54,192 bases of DNA from Nitrospirota bacterium (GTDB lineage: Bacteria > Nitrospirota > Thermodesulfovibrionia > SZUA-242). Below are positions 51,401 through 54,192 of the stretch, one piece after another. The notes below the pieces were generated by a model, which saw only the letters and a list, made by a program, of their open reading frames with translations, was not told the origin of the DNA and searched no databases. Each line of letters starts with the position of its first letter. The first letter of the stretch is position 1. The stretch lies in NCBI GenBank assembly GCA_016212095.1, contig JACRHH010000026.1, positions 1-54,192 of the forward strand, written 5' to 3'. Both the position numbers and the translations under genes were made by a program.

Positions 51401-51564
51401 TCGGCGCGGGTTATCTCCAGATCGCGCACGCCCGCAAACATATCGGGCTGAAGATGTTTCAGTACGGTGAGTGCTTTTTGTTGCTCATGCCGTCGCTGTT
51501 CGCTTGGACTTTTCTTTTCGCCCGGAATTATCAGGCGGCTCCAATAGCCATAATCCAAGGACAT
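48445..51564 (-). CDS. Very large tyrosine recombinase (1039 aa)
   Basis: The catalytic domain lies at about residues 505-730. The first Arg is in GFRCGLRRNEARNIR (about 535-550), HLRH in LRFHHLRHSFANWLL (about 645), and the GH...Y end in LCGHASPATTLLNYTHL (about 710-725). This matches R-HxxR-H-Y of phage-type integrases. About 500 N-terminal residues and about 300 C-terminal residues surround it; the latter include a possible helix-turn-helix (GEPTIQKITGLSTATIYRNQ). It is much larger than usual integrases (300-450). It follows the second recombinase by 4 bases, as in multi-recombinase mobile elements (Tn554 or recombinase-in-trio type). Confidence 0.8.
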   Translation of the reverse strand: MSLDYGYWSRLIIPGEKKSPSEQRRHEQQKALTVLKHLQPDMFAGVRDLEITRADVEAIRAKLKDDNDIYVFKHRMQFLVRIVEDGKRTLGWKAYVPAPPVAITPDPPTFTPDYFRGLAALRAIEGKVLEHIFSQSFQSGGSSEIGLLLYSAVVYGGLLDLEWIEAWLGSIPSRARLDGDIFWVDIEKAAANKYTFETGEKSETFRIIRRWFADPLTQALMLRWLAGNPDKPDSSSDEYLSAFWKEIGENRKSAPDIKTLAQWASVRLSLYLPQYLVAYAKGDTKAVSLSPSAWTRLRTGKAVHTVTGGGNDLDNAPTDAKNLSIPSDYAGEDTDKQHSLLKELLNTIVPPGQITREQNSDVRSRVEKFVRDKSHMFLPVLHLLASWTVKHLMRKTSIPSWTTKAQVRPGTIRGYIRAIGGHLIAEAIDADLASFEGDDYRELYLSVVNKIKDVSQRYLCGLTLYRFHLFLMDRYGAPPVDFNNIASRKLGPPEASVDANLISPAMHKKTLALLNPDGNADRISMVRLLITILGFRCGLRRNEARNIRLCDVHGDKQPELLVRSSRYALLKSSDSVRRVPMYLLLDSDELRMFVDWIKKRRKEDEDITAPVFAEPGSRLPIPEETIFPQIHKALRAVTGDDRLRFHHLRHSFANWLLLCLVGNPDASGLPRFPFMNNYKDKSRDKIIKGLLGNEHLGRPALYSVSMLCGHASPATTLLNYTHLCDFMLGRALWQEDAQPEIGEPTIQKITGLSTATIYRNQGKLANKRWIIGPHVKGMVKNLDVTVSESLREPLDDSARNTGAKKIVIAGESSAERYSWRRIHAALEKHLHEGMEADRVLEVYGIGLESFERWKVMAKKTSAMLSRNSQAVSKRLIPAKPHGNNDLRLADKILNACEKLADSRQMALLYHGLRVFLRSFRSTQNNVLAGNSSDLVAWLQFLAAMPVSRKEIVLTHYPVRGKDASASMETWRKALAGAKINIAIGSVPSGKYTTGSDGAVGVKVLKPPKDIDARREASNVFTFAMQMALIAFGAELGLNK

Positions 51565-51568
51565 AGAA

Positions 51569-53992
51569 TTATTTCGACAGGCCGGACATCGGCTTCCAGC
51601 CCAGTTCCTGCATCATTTCGGGAAGATGTCTGGCCAGTTCGTTACGGTAGTCAATCGGCGACATGCCGGAATAACGCCCCCAAGGCTCTTGCCCGATATG
51701 CGAATGCCCCATGAAGGCGTTAATCACATCCACATTGCATCCGCGCTCAAAAAGCGTGGAACGAAGATAATGGCGGTGGGCGTTCATCGGCAGGGAATAG
51801 ACATCGCTCACCTGTCTTGCCAGCAGGCCCGGCGAAACCTGCTCGAAAGCTCTGTTTGGCTGAATTATAAATGTTTCGGGAAAGCTGTCTGATCGTCGCC
51901 CCGAATCGACTTTGCCAGCAAGCCGGTGGTACAGCTTGACATTCACCTCCGGCGCTAAATTTTTAAAAACAGCCAGATGACGCCTGTAATGCCTGATCTG
52001 CGTCCGGCACGATTCCGGCAGCCACACTATGCGCGTATTGTAATAAGTGCGGCGATATTCTCCACGCCGTAATTCCTCGCCCTCCTTGTCGCTCAACATC
52101 GCAAAGCCGCTTGCCTCGTCCATCTCGGTCTCCTCGAAAAGCGGATCGACAACAGCTCGATACCCGGTCGCAAAGCTGAGCATGAATACCGTGTACAGCG
52201 TCATGCGGTTATGAACCTCGATGATCCTTGGCAGTCCGCGAGGCATATTTCGCGAATTGGCCAATTCCGATTGAAGTTTCCGGACAAGCGCGGTAATGTC
52301 GTCAAGCTCCGGAACCATCCGGCTTCCGATATGCAAGCCTGTTCCGGCGGCTTCAGTGGATTGGAGTTTCCCTTCTTTCATTGGTATGATGTGCGATCCG
52401 TGCTCCTTGACCCTTGCGGCAATTTCCGCCCAGGTTTCCCTGTATATCCGGTTCAGATCGAATGCCGATATGCGCGTGTAGTGCAGGCCGGAACCCGATA
52501 GAACATGGTTCCGTCCGGTGATGAGGCTTGCGGCTACTATGTCTGAATCTTGATGACGGGCCAGCTTGTTGAATATGAACCTTTCAACTCGCGAAATGGA
52601 TAGTCTGGAGCCGTATTCGCTATTGAGATATTTAAAAAACAGTTTGATACGGTTCGCGTAGTGCTCCAATCCCTTATCAAACGGCTTACAGAAAGGTGAA
52701 TTCCGTTTGATGTTCGATCCGGACACGGTATTCATTATTTCGAAATATTCAATTAATCTGTATTCCAGACCCACGCCGCTTGATATCCGCACAAATTGAA
52801 ACTCAGATGCTTGATTGTCCGCCAATTCCGGTCTTGCCGGCCTGATAAACCATGAGGCGCTATCCATGCTGAAGTACCACGCGTCCGGGTCACGGTCACG
52901 GATTTCATGCAAATTGTCGTCTCGCTCAATCACACGCAGGTGCGGCAGGGATTGTAGCTCACAGCTTGTCAGCGTCAATGTCATCAGCGCGGCCTTGATA
53001 TCTGTATCCATCTCTGATGTCTTGCCGCATTGCTTCATCCAAAAGTGGCTATTTACCAATCCGGAAATTACCAGACTTGCCTCGTAATCTGTCAGTGTTT
53101 CATAACTTCCGGAAAGCACCTGGTTTCTCTTTGATATCGCGTCCTTGGCATTGCCGCAGTACCGGGCGTAGATGGCGGCGGACATGCCTCGCGTCGGCTT
53201 TTCAGCATTGTCGGCAATTTCAACGATTTCAATGTTGGCGGCATACTCCGTGTGTGTGGCTCCGGACTGTCTCAGCGCTTGAGAATATTTCTTTCCGACG
53301 GGCATGGACATTGTTCTTATGACTTGTCTTCTCTGGGCCTGATATGTCTTCTTCTTGGCATCAACCGGGCTTGGCAATTCGTCGCCTCCAGCCTCGTCGA
53401 ACGTGGCTTCCATTATGGCGGGGCGCTCATGTGTCGGCTCATTTCCATGGCGAGTTCTTTTTACAGGAGATGTTATTTGAATCGCAATCTCCATGAAGCG
53501 AAGTATGTGTTCGTACTTTTTAATGCTGTTTTGTTTGGAAGCATTCGCGTGGTCGGTTTCAATTGAGTCAGATGTTTCTTTGAAAATGAGATCAAGTAAG
53601 TCGCTTTCATTTTTGTCGAAGTTGTTAATAGAGTCGGATATTTCCTTATAGTATTTTTCAATCCCGGCGGCCTTTTCAGGGAAATCCCGTAATAGTGAAG
53701 ATTGCTCTTTGTATGATAATTGTCGTACATCGAGAAAAGCGTAGTATTTTCTGCTATTGAACGCTTCAGTATCTTCATCGCTCAACCCGGAATCATACGT
53801 TTTTCGATACAGCATTAGCGCGACAAGGCTTTCCGCCTGTAACAGCCGGTAAGCTGATTTATGCGAGGATTTTGTCGGACTGCAACAAACCGCAGCATAC
53901 GCCGGATTGGATTGGAGATACATACGAAGCGGCGGGCTGCCGGGATCGGAAACCGGGAAATCGAGATCTTTGATGCCAAGACCAAGTTCCAC
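51569..53992 (-). CDS. Second large tyrosine recombinase, 5' end probably cut by an IS
   Basis: 807 residues from a GTG at 53992. The catalytic motifs sit at the C-terminal end: first Arg in FATGYRAVVDPL (about 615-626), HxxR in MNAHRHYLRSTLFERG (about 738-745), and GH...Y in FMGHSHIGQEPWGRYS (about 760-775). The frame stays open upstream to about 54067, and 53993-54052 encodes plausible protein (LDDLPQWIKAVQIIADKR). No ATG exists, and an IS630-like element begins at about 54055, so the true N-terminus is likely missing. It is the first gene of the recombinase pair. Confidence 0.75.
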   Translation of the reverse strand: MELGLGIKDLDFPVSDPGSPPLRMYLQSNPAYAAVCCSPTKSSHKSAYRLLQAESLVALMLYRKTYDSGLSDEDTEAFNSRKYYAFLDVRQLSYKEQSSLLRDFPEKAAGIEKYYKEISDSINNFDKNESDLLDLIFKETSDSIETDHANASKQNSIKKYEHILRFMEIAIQITSPVKRTRHGNEPTHERPAIMEATFDEAGGDELPSPVDAKKKTYQAQRRQVIRTMSMPVGKKYSQALRQSGATHTEYAANIEIVEIADNAEKPTRGMSAAIYARYCGNAKDAISKRNQVLSGSYETLTDYEASLVISGLVNSHFWMKQCGKTSEMDTDIKAALMTLTLTSCELQSLPHLRVIERDDNLHEIRDRDPDAWYFSMDSASWFIRPARPELADNQASEFQFVRISSGVGLEYRLIEYFEIMNTVSGSNIKRNSPFCKPFDKGLEHYANRIKLFFKYLNSEYGSRLSISRVERFIFNKLARHQDSDIVAASLITGRNHVLSGSGLHYTRISAFDLNRIYRETWAEIAARVKEHGSHIIPMKEGKLQSTEAAGTGLHIGSRMVPELDDITALVRKLQSELANSRNMPRGLPRIIEVHNRMTLYTVFMLSFATGYRAVVDPLFEETEMDEASGFAMLSDKEGEELRRGEYRRTYYNTRIVWLPESCRTQIRHYRRHLAVFKNLAPEVNVKLYHRLAGKVDSGRRSDSFPETFIIQPNRAFEQVSPGLLARQVSDVYSLPMNAHRHYLRSTLFERGCNVDVINAFMGHSHIGQEPWGRYSGMSPIDYRNELARHLPEMMQELGWKPMSGLSK

Positions 53993-54110
53993 TCTTTTAT
54001 CCGCTATTATCTGAACAGCCTTAATCCACTGTGGCAGGTCATCAAGGCCACCTAGTGAACCGTGCGGTTAATTCATTAAGCATTCACATTTCCGTGGTAG
54101 AGTATCCGGC

Positions 54111-54192
54111 ATGGGAAAACGGCCAAGGGAATTTACAATTGTGGAAGCGGATCGTGAGGAGCTGGGGCGGTGGCTGCGGGCCGGAACCACGG
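54111..54192 (+). CDS. IS630-like transposase, 5' end only (runs off the right edge)
   Basis: 27 residues are visible: MGKRPREFTIVEADREELGR followed by WLRAGTT, which matches the N-terminal helix that precedes the helix-turn-helix of IS630-family transposases (V-x-A-D-R-x-x-L-x-x-x-x-R-A-x-T-T). Most of the gene lies outside. The element may start at the TA at 54053-54054, the usual IS630 target dinucleotide, which would place it inside the recombinase gene. Terminal repeats cannot be confirmed with one end. Confidence 0.6.
   Translation, partial: MGKRPREFTIVEADREELGRWLRAGTT

Overview
The window looks like a chromosomal segment of a GC-rich Gram-negative bacterium. A BamA/TamA-type outer-membrane assembly protein, lipobox and signal-peptide proteins and a stand-alone AICAR transformylase (PurH lacking its IMP-cyclohydrolase half) suggest a Desulfobacterota-like ('deltaproteobacterial') lineage. 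That placement is an inference, not something the sequence proves.

Layout. (1) 1-3442: a 5'-truncated RHS/YD-repeat gene running off the left edge, abutted by an AbrB-type antitoxin/RelE-type toxin pair, then a two-helix K+ channel. (2) 3725-15104: phosphate region. purH, phoU, pstB, pstA, pstC, pstS, phoR and phoB all lie on the minus strand, but two plus-strand genes for exported proteins sit between pstS and pstC, and a plus-strand arsenic operon (arsR, acr3-type arsB, thioredoxin-type arsC) sits between pstS and phoR. Pho-box-like 11-bp direct repeats precede pstS and pstC, and two near-identical ArsR-type operators precede arsR and arsB. (3) 15299-17278: a coiled-coil PD-(D/E)XK-type protein with 21-bp tandem repeats, then small toxin-antitoxin-type genes. 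(4) 39800-17303: a 22.5-kb minus-strand operon of about 21 genes, nearly all overlapping by a few bases, for a surface glycan. It holds a NeuB-type synthase, KdsC-type phosphatase and CMP-sugar synthetase (a route to a CMP-activated nonulosonate, perhaps KDN-like), nucleotide-sugar modification genes, two radical SAM proteins, several methyltransferases and glycosyltransferases, a TPR-GT41 (OGT-like) protein, transketolase and aldehyde dehydrogenase. One GT2 gene in it has shrunk to a 46-codon remnant.

(5) 40190-43389: what looks like a small integron-type gene-cassette array without a visible integrase. Three attC-like sites alternate with two toxin-antitoxin modules and follow an AIPR-family anti-phage gene. 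All genes are on the minus strand and both TA modules carry their own sigma70-like promoter. (6) 43888-46647: the bamA-like gene. (7) 46804-54192: tRNA-Val(CAC) followed by what looks like one end of an integrated element. It has 11-bp tandem direct repeats, a helicase-associated-domain protein, a RelE/Phd TA pair, two very large tandem tyrosine recombinases and, at the right edge, the start of an IS630-like transposase apparently inserted into the 5' end of the recombinase gene.

How it fits together: PhoBR would sense phosphate and drive pst expression through the Pho boxes. Arsenate enters cells through phosphate transporters, so an arsenate-reduction/arsenite-export operon sharing the pstS control region makes physiological sense. 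The glycan operon would build, activate, decorate and transfer sugars onto a surface polymer or protein. The remaining regions are accessory, mobile or defence DNA.
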